Below, piece by piece: positions 1-10,360 of a stretch of DNA of 58,215 nucleotides (position 1 is the stretch's first letter; each line of letters opens with the position of its first letter). Source of the stretch: Cylindrotheca closterium (Eukaryota; Bacillariophyta; Bacillariophyceae; Bacillariales; Bacillariaceae); contig CAKOGP040000513.1 of NCBI GenBank assembly GCA_933822405.4, positions 1 through 58,215 on the forward strand. Direction: 5' to 3'. The notes under the pieces were generated by a model that was not told the DNA's origin, searched no databases, and worked only from the letters and a program-made list of their open reading frames with translations. The position numbers and the translations under genes are program-made.

Positions 1-52
1 ATGAGAGCATGTCCCATTGCTGCCAATGGTGATTGTCACAATGGCAGGAGTG
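1..52 (+). other. 3' internal tail and polypurine tract of a copia-A element
   Basis: The 52 bases before the LTR match the segment before the 3' LTR of copia-A2 (48080-48131) and, inverted, the one beside the LTR at 57318-57734. It ends in the purine-rich GGCAGGAGTG, a likely plus-strand primer. The rest of this element lies left of the window. Confidence 0.75.
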
Positions 53-560
53 TGTTGGGATATGACGAAATATGAGTTTTTACGTTCCAAAAAGAAACTA
101 TTCAAGTACAAAGTTTTCGACACGTACAATCGGACTTTGATCGTGATGTCGGAATTCGATGCAAGTATGCCTGACGCAAGTCTGTCGGACAATCTGCATC
201 CACACAAAAAGGGAATCACCCTATACAAGTGAGATATCGGTGTTGTGTACAATGCAGTAGGGAATAAAACAAGATGTCCCAAAGTACTGCATTCAACACA
301 GAATTGTCGTAGAGGTCAAATCAAGTTCTGTAAACAAGGGATTTTGCAAGGGAAAATCGTTGAACTTACTTTTGTGATTGAAACATCAATTCAAGCCAAA
401 CATTAATCAAATAGGAACAATTTCACTCAAAGTATACCTAGACACAGGAGAACTATTGTTGTAAAAGTGTTGTACAGTCGATTACGAATTTAGATTGCAG
501 AGAGTTTGTTCTGAGCGCTAAAGGCACTCACGATAGAGCACATTTTGCTTTATTCTAACA
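53..560 (+). mobile_element. copia-A 3' LTR (508 bp)
   Basis: The segment starts TGTTGGGATATGAC and ends TTTATTCTAACA, giving the TG...CA ends of a copia LTR. Copies lie at 48132-48935 (same length once a 296-bp insertion is removed) and, inverted, at 5217-5683, 10361-10849, 13904-14135 and 57318-57734. It follows an internal tail, so it is a 3' LTR and not a solo LTR. It adjoins DIRS-1 gag, so the element probably inserted there. The matching target duplication would lie outside the window. Confidence 0.85.
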
Positions 561-1165
561 TCAATGGCATGCGGGTATTCTACCGTGTAGTGTTTGGAAA
601 AACTCATCCACTGACAGCCGTGTATGAGAAGTTGATCGCACAAAAAATTGGAGTGTCCCAGCAGGAACGAGCACTTGAGAGATTTCTCTTTGGAATCCAT
701 TCCCAAATTGATCGTTACTTTGAGCGTCTGGTAAGATGCGGCACGAACGCAGAAGAGAACCTACCTGACTTGGGCACCTACATGGAGACATGCTACCATG
801 GAGGAAGCCTACCAGAGTCAAACTTTTTTGTTGTTGCAAAGGACTCTGTCGGCCATGGTGGAACAGGAGACAAGACTGAGAGTCAGCTGAAGAGAGAGAA
901 GGAAAGGGCCCAGAAGAAGAGCCTGGGCAAATCAGTAAAAAATCCTGACATGAACAAAGAACATCGCTACACCGGAAGAACTACTACTGAGTTAATCAAA
1001 CGGACAGGCGAACAGCCTCCAAAGCACGCCAACGGAAAGGAACTGAGCCTCATTTGGCACACAAAGGGCGAATGCAAGGAGCACTGTGAGCGCAAGCATT
1101 CTCATTGTAAGCTGACTGACGAGGAAGCAACCGCAATGAAGGATTATGTAAATAAGAATAAGTGA
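561..1165 (+). pseudogene. DIRS-1 gag-like fragment
   Basis: About 200 codons are open with no start of their own, because the frame runs in from the LTR. The product is basic and Lys/Glu-rich in the middle. It ends in a Cys/His cluster, WHTKGECKEHCERKHSH, then a Leu-Thr-x-Glu-Glu segment. This resembles the short Cys/His motif at the end of gag-like proteins in stramenopile YR retrotransposons; DIRS-3 has a related Cys/His end. The TGA at 1163-1165 is in frame with the RT region that follows, so gag and pol may once have been one frame. The 5' part is lost to the copia-A insertion. The gag assignment is inference from position and motif. Confidence 0.55.
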
Positions 1166-1186
1166 GATGGAGGCCGGGAATCATCG

Positions 1187-2560
1187 GATTCTTGCAGGCC
1201 ATCTCAATCGGACCCACTTTCATTACCATCTACTTCAATTGGAGGTAGTGCTAATACTATAGGTGAGCTGGTTGCGTTGGCTAATGAAACTTATTCAAAA
1301 CACGGCTGGCAAGTCACTGCTCGTTTATTCCGTTCAGATGATGCTGCACCAGATATTGATAAGCTTCCGCACCCTGCCGCACCAATGCTACACCGAGGAA
1401 TGAAAAATGGGGCTCCTGTGGTGGTTCATTTGGAGCCATGGAGCCAGAGCCAACTTGACATGCAAGTTGCTCGGGGCTGTCATTCATCAGCAAACAAATT
1501 CAAAGAGTTTCTGAAGGAGGAGTTTTTGGATTTTGGAAGGAAGGGATTTTGGATCCTACTTCCATACGACGCCATCAAGGACGAGAAAGGACTTTGCCTT
1601 TCTCCAATTGGCTGCATACATACCACAAGATAACAGAAGACCGCGGATGATTGTTGATTATTTGTTCTGGGGACTCAACGACAAGACAATGAAACTTGCC
1701 CCAGAGGGAGCTATGCAATTTGTCATGGCCCCACTACGCATCCACAAGGCACTCATGAAGGCAAACCCGGACTATGGGCCAGTTTACATGTACAAGAACA
1801 ACATGTCGGATGGTTTCTATCGCATCTGACTGTCAACCACCGGCGCATTCCAGCTTTGGGTCATCTTACCGCGTTTTGAGGGACTTCCACAATTGGTTGC
1901 ACTACCACTTGTGCTTCCAATGGGTTGGACAGAGAGTCCTCCATGGTTCTGTGCTTTCACGGAAACCGTTGCCGACCTGACAAATGTTGACTTGCCATCA
2001 CTGACTTTGAAGTGAGGGACACACAAGTCGTGAGACAAATACCAAAATCTCACCAGCCACTGACTTACCAGCGCCCATTGAAAAAGATGGAAGTATTTGT
2101 GGACGATTTTGTTGGAATGGGCCAAGACCATCCAAGCAATCCCTTGACAAATCAACGAGCCGTCCTCAGCCACAACATTGACAAGGTCTTCCGACCGAAT
2201 CGACCCACCGACAATCAGTGGCAAAAAGAGCCACAGTCACAATCGAAAGTGGCTAAGGGAGATGCCTCTTGGCACACAGTCAAAGAAGCCTTGGGTTGGA
2301 ACTGGGGAGCGACAACAAAGACATTGCAATTGAAAGAGAAACGAGTGAGCAAGGCCCTGTCACTCCTGGGCGAGGTCTTGGATTGCAAACGCATCTCCCT
2401 GAAACGATGGCAGCAGGTGTTAGGAGTCTTCCGAAGCCTGCAGCCAGGAATGTCCGGCAGTGAGGGACATTTCTCCCTGTTGCAGGATGCACTGATTTGA
2501 CAGGTGGATTGTAGGGTGCGGTTGACTCCTGAGGTCCGTGAGCAACTGGAAATCTAGTAA
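1187..2560 (+). pseudogene. DIRS-1 reverse transcriptase, broken
   Basis: The region encodes a reverse transcriptase of the type found in YR retrotransposons. Visible blocks in order are RPRMIVDY (about 1642), LAPEGAMQF, the motif-A region SDGFYRI (about 1807), LPLVLPMGWTESPPWF, and motif C FVDDF (2095-2110). The thumb follows with RWQQVLGVFRSL, then RVRLTPEVREQL near 2515. It is broken by a frameshift near 1615, a TGA at 1827-1829 where related proteins have Trp after FYRI, and a second frameshift near 2010. The residue expected to be the first catalytic Asp reads Asn (KNNMSDG where KIDxSDG is usual in this family); that comparison is from memory. RNase H is not clearly recognisable beyond 2560. 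Confidence 0.75.
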
Positions 2561-2941
2561 CAGCTGTCAGCCCAAAAACATCATTGAAACTCTTTTAGGC
2601 CCAATTGGTGTCTGCAAAAATCCAAAGCGATTGAGGAGGATGAGCAATCGCTGTACTGTATTGGCGTTCAATAAATTTGGGAGTAAGGAACAATAATCGT
2701 AACGTGACTGACTGGACTTTTGAGTCCAGAGCAGATGTATCAGAGCAATTGAAGGACAATCACCAAATATTCAGCCCACAATCAATTGTCCATCATCTAC
2801 TCCCAGCTGCTTCAGACCCTTGCAAGTACACTCCAATAGCAATAGCAATCACCATCTTTGCCATATTCAACAGCAGATACATCACATGAGAGTCAGTTAC
2901 ATAAGCCATATCTGCGAGGGGGGTGATCCATCCCCTAATTG
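2561..2941. other. Unassigned sequence between DIRS-1 and DIRS-2
   Basis: No frame longer than about 70 codons and no motif I recognise. It may be decayed RNase H of DIRS-1 or the outer end of DIRS-2. The boundary between these two elements is not visible. Confidence 0.4.
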
Positions 2942-3202
2942 TATGGATTACCAGGTGCCACCTCCACTTCATGACTCAATGTCTAGCATGATTGGCCTAG
3001 GATGATTACATACTACAAATTTGTACCAAACGAGATTTTGCCAGTCCTCCATACATAGGTAAGAGATGTAGCGTTCGCACAGTAAGCTTGGTTACTAGAA
3101 TTAGGGACCGGATTTGAAAACAGGAATTGAATATTCGACCCAATGGGCTCAATTTGAGACTTTAATGGTAAGGAGCATTTGGTGCAGAAGAGATAAATCA
3201 GG
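2942..3202 (-). repeat. Distal copy of a ~262-bp direct repeat downstream of DIRS-2
   Basis: It aligns with 3446-3710 at an offset of 504-508 bp. Shared blocks include TATGGATTACC, CTCCACTTCATGACTC, GATTGGCCTAGGATGAT, CCAGTCCTCCATACATA and GGTGCAGAAGAGATAA. The copies differ by scattered substitutions and small indels. A 243-bp unrelated spacer (3203-3445) separates them. They lie just beyond the C-terminus of the DIRS-2 recombinase. Confidence 0.8.
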
Positions 3203-3445
3203 AACCGGGTGGGATGGTGGGGAAAAAAGATACAATCTTTCTGAACTGCTTCTAATGATCATGGTTCCTTAGCTCTTCATTGTCTCAAACAATGCTTCTG
3301 TTCATGCCTTTGTTTGCCATGCCAATAGTCCCCAAGTTTTGTCCAATAATTACTGTTCGCTTATGCAACTGACAACACAAATGTTGGCATGAAGACAGAT
3401 GTCTTCTCTTGCCAGTCTGTCTACCATCTTGCCTGATCATATTCC

Positions 3446-3710
3446 TATGGATTACCGGGTGCCGCCTCCACTTCATGACTCGATGTCTAGCGTGATTGGC
3501 CTAGGATGATTGCATACTATGAATTTGTACCAAACAAGATCATGCCAGTCCTCCATACATAAGTAAGAGATGGCATCGCAAGCTTGGTCACTAGAATTAG
3601 GGACCAGATTTGAAAACGGGAATTGAATATTTGGCTCAATGTACTCAATTGTGCCACAAAATTGGGAATTTAATGGTACCAAGCATTTGGTGCAGAAGAG
3701 ATAATTCAGG
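3446..3710 (-). repeat. Proximal copy of the ~262-bp direct repeat
   Basis: Partner of 2942-3202. In the direction of DIRS-2 transcription this copy comes first, then the 243-bp spacer, then the second copy. That repeat-spacer-repeat layout at the 3' end matches the split direct repeats (B1-A2-B2) known for PAT and Ngaro YR elements. The assignment is inference; the copy of the spacer expected at the 5' end is not in the window. Confidence 0.6.
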
Positions 3711-3879
3711 CCAAGGAATGGCATGCAATTGCTTCCAGAGGAAACAGAAAGAAGGGCCAGCAATACACTATCAAGTGCATGGACAATTGGAAAAAAAGAA
3801 AAGAAAAGAAAGAAAAATTGTTGATGGCTGGGGCATCATACAAAAAGGAGGGGGAAATTTGCACAGGATAGCAAGGTAA

Positions 3880-5216
3880 TTATCTAAGAAATGTAGTGGC
3901 ATTGATCATTGTGATGGCATCATTTTGTTGAATGCACAGATGGATAACGTTGCACAGGTATGCCATAAATGCATCTGATTTCCATCGGAGGAGGAACTTG
4001 ATCTGGTCAGTGGTGACTACTGAGGTGTGGACAAGGACACAAGCGCCAAATCGGATAGAGTGGGAAGAATACTGGATCTTGTCTTGTTTTGGGTCTAGGT
4101 TGTAGAGCAAACAAGCAGCATTGCGCATGACATGGCGTCATGAAGGAAGAGGACTCAGGCACCATCTTGGTAGACTGCATGGGGGACATTGGTAGTGTTG
4201 ATACCAATCAATCTGTCAAACCAGAAAGGATGGAATGCATTTGACAAGGTGGGGACTTATAAAAAGATTTTCTTTGCCATGGTTACCATTCTTCAGGTGG
4301 GAGAAATGCATTTTTATGTGCCAAACAAACAAGGTCTGGATTCCAAAGGAAGTTGGAAATGGATACTTTACATTTGAAGTTGTCAAAACATGTAACATCT
4401 TTGACACAAAATGCAATAGAAATGCCGTCAAAGGTGGCTTGGTCGCAAATCTTTTTGTTGGCAGAAGTTTGGGCATACCCGGACAGGCGGTGACCATCAA
4501 GGAGGCCAATATTGTTCCAGTTTTCACATGTTTTCCAGAGACCGCCACGGTAGGCTTTGGTGTCAATATTATGCTTCTCAAGTGTTGTTGCATGTTTCTG
4601 GCGTTCAATTTCAGCAATGATGGTGGCATGACTATCTGGAAACATTTTGGTATTGATTGGGTCTTTGTAGCGGGGATCATGACTGGTAAAGAGCCTAAAG
4701 AACACTGTTGCATGGAGGTACTGCGTGATTATGGCAGACTTGATGTATTGACCTTTGAGGGTGCAACCAGTGCCAGAGTGTAGAGGGCAAAGGTTGCGAC
4801 GCGGCGTTTGTGAGGGAAGTTGGGGCCATTCATCAAGTAGTTGTCAAGTAGGTTCATATCATAGCAAAACTTGAGGAAATGGAGTTGGGGGAAAAAGGTC
4901 CAAGATTTGCTGGGATTGTTAGTGGCGTCTGCTTTAAATTGTAGAATAGACATGAGTGCAGGACAGAGCAGAGTTTGGGACTTGGCTGGAAATAATTGTA
5001 GTTTCTCATCCAAGTTAAAGTGCAAAATGTCTTTGAAAGTAATTGATGGTGAGAGAGTTTCATTTTTGGGTGTGAAATTAAATCAGCAGCAAAGTTGTCA
5101 GCACCGTGGATATGATCAAAAAGAGTAGCCAGGGGGGAGCATTTGAGGAGCTAACCATGCAAATTGTGCAAAAGGTCTGTTGGTTTGGATGTTATTCATC
5201 CATCTCTAAGTGGGGG
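3880..5216 (-). pseudogene. DIRS-2 RNase H C-terminal part and tyrosine recombinase, broken
   Basis: Read on the minus strand this continues the RNase H interrupted at 10855: the HGADNFAADLISHPK block near 5060 matches HIPGDDNVLADWISCPD in DIRS-3. A recombinase follows, with several frameshifts. Matching blocks against DIRS-3 are DPRYKDPINTKMF (about 4650), NHGKENLF (about 4275) and LIGINTTNVPHAVYQDG (about 4200). The C-terminal catalytic stretch is well preserved: SSHSIRFGAC (about 4050) carries the His-x-x-Arg of YRs, and LLRWKSDAFMAYL (about 4000) holds a candidate Tyr nucleophile. This copy therefore still has the catalytic Arg (CGA) that DIRS-3 has lost. It is not functional because of frameshifts and the copia-A1 insertion. 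Confidence 0.75.
5212..5216. repeat. Target-site duplication (GGGGG), left side of copia-A1
   Basis: The five bases next to the LTR at 5217 are GGGGG and recur at 10850-10854 next to the other LTR. Removing copia-A1 and one copy rejoins the DIRS-2 RNase H between TDNT and its next block. Confidence 0.8.
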
Positions 5217-5683
5217 TGTTAGAATAAAGCAAAATGTGCTCTATCGTGAGTGCCTTTAGCACTCAGAACAAACTCTCTGCAATCTAAATTTGTAATCGAC
5301 TGTACAACACTTTCACCACAATAGTTCTCCTTTGTCTAGGTATACTTTGAGTGAAATTGTTCCTATTTGATTAATGTTTGGCTTGAATTGATGTTTCAAT
5401 CACAAAAGTAAGTTCAACGATTTTCCCTTGGAAAATCCCTTGTTTACAGAACTTGATTTGACCTCTACAACAATTCTGTGTTGAATGCAGTACTTTGGGA
5501 CATCTTGTTTTATTCCCTACTGCATTGTACACAACATCGATATCTCACTTGTATAGTGTCATTCCCTTTTAGTGTGGATGTAGATTGTCCAACAGACTTG
5601 CGTCCAGCATACTTGCAAAGTACTTTGTACTTGAATAGTTTCTTTTTGGAACGTAAAAACTCATATTTCGTCATATCCCAACA
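5217..5683 (-). mobile_element. copia-A1 3' LTR (467 bp)
   Basis: Inverted copia-A LTR from TGTTAGAATAAAGC to CATATCCCAACA. It lacks about 45 bp present in other copies near 5628, where CATACTTGCAAAG runs straight into TACTTTGTACTTGAATAG. The usual purine tract is not seen inside the adjacent internal region, showing that the 3' internal end was lost. Confidence 0.85.
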
Positions 5684-5814
5684 ACATGTCAATGATAGTA
5701 GCATGGAGATTGAGCTTGTTAGACTCATAGTCTCTCTTTGCATAGTTCCATTCCTCGTTTTTGCTTGTCCACTTGGCTGCAAATTGCTTGTTCTCAAGTT
5801 TCTTCTGATCAGCT

Positions 5815-7225
5815 TCCCTTTACCAGCTTCCAGTAAATCGTTACCAGCTGGTGTTTCCTGCTTTGAATCCTTGTTGAACTTGATAGGAAAATCTTCCAAC
5901 ATGTTCTTAACATAGTCGTCCATGCGGATCTTGAGTTTTCCTTTCACCAAGAAATCCAAAGTCATTCCAAGATATCTGTGTATCTTTCCTCTGACAATTG
6001 TACATGCCTTGATCAAACCATATCTCATGTTCAACTACCTGGCAAATTCGTCATTTACTTTCGGATCCATGTGACTTGACATAAGATCGTCAACATGAAA
6101 TCTGATAGTTTGCTGTTTTCCATCAACTTCTTTGTTATAGAATAGGAGGCTCAATTGCAACATCCCATAAAAAGCACGTAGTACCTGCACATAGATTACT
6201 TGCTTTCCGTTCTCTAATACAACGTATTTGCGATACTCTGGGGCCATGTCAATCAATATCTGGACCATCATGCCAGTGATTTTCATGTAGATCCGATCTT
6301 CTCCTTCCTTAGCATCAGGCATATAACTTTGAATGAAAGCGTTAGGCACGTCCATTGTCATTATATCTCTACCTTCGTGTGCATCAATAACACAAGTAGT
6401 GGTGATTGCTTCCTGCAAAGCAGTTGGACTTGCAGTGTCCTCTTGCGATAGCCATTCATGAGTTCCATTGCCTTGGTATACTAGGCAACCTTTAATTGTC
6501 TTTTCGAATTGCTTCTCCGCGAGTAACATCATCGCTGATTGGGCCTTCTTTCGCTCAGATGCAGTCATGACTTTCACAAATTTGGGAGTGAAACAATCTC
6601 TCATGTGCATTTGTCTCAATTCCTTACCCACAGCATCCTTTCCATCATCACAAAACTTCTTCAGTCCTTGATTGATGTAATACTGTTGAATGAAGTTCAG
6701 ACCTTCATCAGTATCAAACTTGGCCTTGATCTGCATCATGCAACGAGCGATCAGAATAGTGTCATGGCAGTGCTCTTCATAATCAGCTTTCATCTCATTC
6801 CCAATCTGTTGGAAACATAGATTGGGCTGTGCTTCAAGGCTAGCTTTACTGTCTTTAGTACTGCAATTTCCTTCTTTGGTGTGAATACCAGATTTTAACT
6901 TGTTCTTCAACGGATTCAATTCTCTTTCTTGATGCTTGCGTCTTGTCGCAACTCGATTCTTGTTCTTATTGGCAGAACTGTCACTCCTGCTCGAAGGCCA
7001 TTCTCTTGTTTTCTTTGGAACTTGAGAAAGGTTCAGCCCAGCAGACATTGCAGCTTGTGCATACGTTTGCCCAGATTGAGTGACTTTTGCTACTTGAGGC
7101 ATTTCAGGCTCCAATACAATCTCTTCTTCTGGCGGCTCTTGTAGGTCCTCCAGACCAGTAACAAGGCTCCCAATATCATCAGTTCCTCTATCGACATTTT
7201 CTCGATGGTGATCCAAATTGGCCAC
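5815..7225 (-). pseudogene. copia-A1 reverse transcriptase region
   Basis: This starts with a linker rich in Glu, Asp and Lys (7225 to about 6800), then an RT of the Ty1/copia class. Visible motifs are VYQGNGTHEWLSQEDTASP (about 6475), motif A MDVPNAFIQSYMP (about 6345) with its Asp, the VLRAFYGMLQ block (about 6180), and motif C FHVDDLMSSH (about 6090). Next to LLFYN, 22 residues seen in copia-A2 are missing in frame. A stop interrupts the frame at 6035, but the reading continues as KIHRYLGMTLDF and MDDYVKNMLEDFPIKF to about 5815, where homology ends at GKGKL. RNase H is absent. Confidence 0.8.
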
Positions 7226-8514
7226 AATAGGTTCTTCCTCTTCATCGCCTCATCACCCGAATCGTTGTCTGATTCATAGTTATCATCTCCTTGGAATCTG
7301 ACAGTGAGTTCTGGCATATCATTGTCTGCATCTGCCAAGAGCTCTTCTCTTTTGGAGTCATCGATATCTTCAAATTGTCCATGTAGGTTGAATTCACATT
7401 CATCTTCATCTTCAGGTTCATAGTCCTGATCAAAGGCTTCTTCTAAGTAACCTTGTTCCGTGTCATCCACTCCTGCGATTTGATTGCCATCCTGAAATGT
7501 CTCCAAATCTCTTTTCTTATCAAAGAAGTTCATGGAAGTAACACCTTTGGCAGCAGCCCAAGCTTCAACATGCTGGATTACTTGATCGGTAACGGGTAGT
7601 ACAACGACCTTGGGTTGGGAAATCATCTTCTTAGTATTGAGGTTGAGCACTTGGTGCCCAGTACGTTGTCCCTTCGTAGGTCCCGTTCCATCAAATTGTT
7701 GGAATCTGTCCCAATTGCATGAACATATTGTCCAAGTTGAGTCCAGCATATCCATTCTGTTTGTTTGAAGAAAGTTCAAATGGGGTTGATTATTGAAGTT
7801 GCTTAACTGGCGACGGTACATCGCACTTGTCTCTTTGGCACCTGGTTTGACATTTGCTCCAAGTTGCTCCAACACATACACACCCTTACGATTCACAAAT
7901 CGCATCTTTCTGTTTCCATCACAATGCACAATAAATGCATTGTCAGCATCAGTATCCATAGTAATGCGGTATCCCACAGCAATCATCTCGCGCATAGCAA
8001 GTACATTGGCAATTCCATCTTCATTGTGATAAACTGGAGGTGGAAATCTTCCTAGAAAACCTTCTTCGTCGAGAACTCTGCTGCCCACGTTAGTGTGCAT
8101 GTCAAGTTCTTTCTCAGCATGACGGAGTCCATGCATAAGCTCACCACTACAAATGGTGGTGTTTGTACAACCACTGTCCATGATGACATGATCGTACAAC
8201 CCAAATGGATCTCTTTCCTTTCTGCAGCTTTGAATAAACTGCAGACCTCGATCTGCTTCAGTAGCAAGATCAGGCAAATCTTCATCTTCACTAGCATAGT
8301 GCCAGTCAGCTTGAAGTTCGACATTTGTCGTACCAGCAGGACATGGAATAAGATAGACATCATTGCCATTCTCATCCTTTCCCATGATAGCATCGTGAAA
8401 GACATTTGACATATCAAAATATCCAGTTTTCACAGCTTGCGGAGTTCGAGCTTGAGTTGCATCGCATCCTTGTCGCACTTGAGCACCACTGAAGCCTTGT
8501 CGGCTGAGTTGCAT
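7226..8514 (-). pseudogene. copia-A1 protease joined to an integrase C-terminal remnant
   Basis: One long frame (8514 down to 7090). The first part holds the retroviral-type aspartic protease with VIMDSGCTNTTICSGELMHG (about 8180; Asp-Ser-Gly). After YRRQLSNFNNQPHLNFLQTN (about 7770) it jumps to CNWDRFQQFDGTGPTKGQRT, which in copia-A2 lies about 850 bp further on at the end of integrase. The zinc-binding and catalytic parts of integrase are thus deleted without breaking the frame. The C-terminal part is acidic and low complexity. It overlaps the RT frame by about 135 bp. Confidence 0.75.
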
Positions 8515-8813
8515 TCCACTAACGCAATCTCACCGTTAGCATTCATAGAATAAGGGACAGTAACAGTCCCGCCACCTTGAGTTGGAATCTGCATGAGCTG
8601 CATTCCAGAAGGAACTTGCATCATTTGATTACCTGTAGTACCAGCAAGTCACAAAGGTGTGTTAACGCTTCCCGCAACACTTGATGCTCCACTTGTGGAC
8701 GCTGAAGCTCCACGAACTATAGCTGGAACAGTAGCTGGGACAGTTGCTCCAATCTGATTAGGATTGAGCTTCTTCCCATAGTCAACATATTGATCCTCAT
8801 TCTTTTATTGGGT

Positions 8814-9246
8814 CTTTGGTGGCAGTCTGTCTGGGCATTTTGGAGACATATGGTCTTTGTTGCCACATACATAACATGCTGCCTTCTTTCCATCCTTCGG
8901 CTTCCCCTTTCCTTTTCCTTTACCTTTACCTTTATTAGGTTGGTCTTTTCCTTGGTAGAGGTTCACTCCCGGATTTTTACTCACTTCCATGTGAATTTTC
9001 AACATATCTTGTGCTTTGCTGACCGTCTTTGGATAATAATCCACTCCTCTGCAATAGTTCGTCTGAAGATCCAGCATCAGAGGAGCTTTTCTTGTTCGAT
9101 CGCAGTTGCACAGAAATCCTGTTGCAAGAACAGCTTCAAAGATATCATCCTTGAACTTGTTTTGAGCAGCAGTATTGGTGCTAGCAATAGCAGCATATGC
9201 TTTCATCTTGACTGCAAAATCTCGGAACCAGGCCACGCCAAATAGA
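8814..9246 (-). repeat. Tandem duplication inside copia-A1 gag, distal copy
   Basis: Aligns with 9247-9662 at an offset of about 432 bp, from TGGCAGTCTGTCTGGGC to the CAAATAGATC block. Each copy encodes FEAVL-like sequence, a Lys-Gly run and one CCHC zinc knuckle. The copies differ by scattered substitutions and a different number of CCTTTT units in the Lys-Gly coding stretch. Confidence 0.85.
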
Positions 9247-9662
9247 TCTTTGGTAGCAGTCTGTCTGGGCATTTTGGAGACATATGGTCTTCGTTGCCAC
9301 ATACATAACATGCTGCCTTCTTTCCATCCTTCGGTTTCCCCTTTCCTTTTCCTTTTCCTTTACCTTTACCTTTATTAGGTTGGTCTTTTCCTTGGTAGAG
9401 GTTCACTCCCGGATTTTTACTCACCTCCATGTGAATCTTCAACATATCTTGTGCTTTGCTGACCGTCTTTGGATAAAAATCCACTTCTCTGCAATAGTTC
9501 GTCCGAAGATCCAGCATCAGAGGAGCTGTTCTCGTTTGATCGCAGTTGCACAGAAATCGAACAGCTTCAAAGATACCATCCTTGAACTTGTTTTGAGCAG
9601 CAGTACCGGTGCTTTTATCTTGACTGCAAAATCTCGGAACCAGGCCGCGCCATATAGATCTT
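9247..9662 (-). repeat. Tandem duplication inside copia-A1 gag, proximal copy
   Basis: Partner of 8814-9246. This copy has a small deletion near 9557, where the CTGTTGCAAGAACAG segment is absent, that shifts the frame. It also has GNEDHM where the other copy has GNKDHM in the knuckle. copia-A2 shows a single copy, so the duplication is private to A1 or its lineage. Confidence 0.8.
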
Positions 9663-10360
9663 GTAGGACTTCGGCCTGTCTCAAGAATCGTTTCTTGAAA
9701 TGCATCAAATTTTTGGTTGTTCCTTGCTTCATAGCAAAGAACTTTTGATTCACTTCCCAGAAATCCAAGAAATCATACTCAGCATCAGCACTCTTCTTCA
9801 TGAATCGTTCAATACGTTTCAAGAGTTCGGCTTCACCTTGAAGCTTGATATCCATTGCCTTCGTCACAAACTTCAGCATGATTTTTGATTTGACGGTTCT
9901 CTTGTTTGTCTTGAAGTAGGCTGATAGTTGCATGTTCTTGTTGAGCTTTGCAGAATAGATAATCTTGTTTTGGGCCATCTCTGTTTCTCTTGCAACAGCT
10001 TCAGTTTGAGTTGGAGCGTTCAATCTTGGAGCGATCGCATTGAAGTCGATCGACTTTCCATCTCAAATTGATTTCACCATGTCTTTGGAACATTTCATTC
10101 CAGAAGCTTGGATGTAGTCAATCACTCTTTCTTTGGCATCTTCGTACGACGATCTTGCCTTTCCATCGTTTTCATCTTTTGTTGAAAATAGATGTTTCAC
10201 CATTTTTGAACTCAAATTGCTCTTGACTTTCTGAGGAGTCACACGTCCTCTTCCACCACCCGATGAAGAACGTCCCATGGTCAACAAATCACTCACTCCT
10301 TTGTAGACAAGGCAGTGCTGTTCTTGACATAAATTTGTTTTGTTGCCTTTTGTGATTGAA

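Larger units (their letters stand above)
8515..10296 (-). pseudogene. copia-A1 gag with duplicated zinc knuckle, broken
   Basis: Nucleocapsid-like gag of a Ty1/copia element. It begins MSDLLTMGRSSSGGG; the second Met at 10278 could be the real start. It continues in pieces through FLDFWEVNQKFFAMKQGTTK (about 9770) and a Lys-Gly-rich stretch next to the CCHC knuckle CYVCGNKDHMSPKC (C-x2-C-x4-H-x4-C). A segment of about 433 bp that includes the knuckle is present twice in tandem. Frames change several times and there are stops, so no full gag can be made. A Met/Gln-rich region near 8600 leads into the protease. Confidence 0.8.

Noticed and set aside
17..232. 71-codon frame at the left end, also at 48096 and 57770 (-)
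   Set aside because: It lies in copia-A LTRs and changes length between copies, so it is part of the repeat and not a gene.
3446..3763. Minus-strand MEDWHDLVWYKF resembling MEDWFNLSTYLGF of the DIRS-3 recombinase
   Set aside because: It lies downstream of the recombinase C-terminus and within the direct repeat. The true homologous block lies near 4400, so the likeness is chance.
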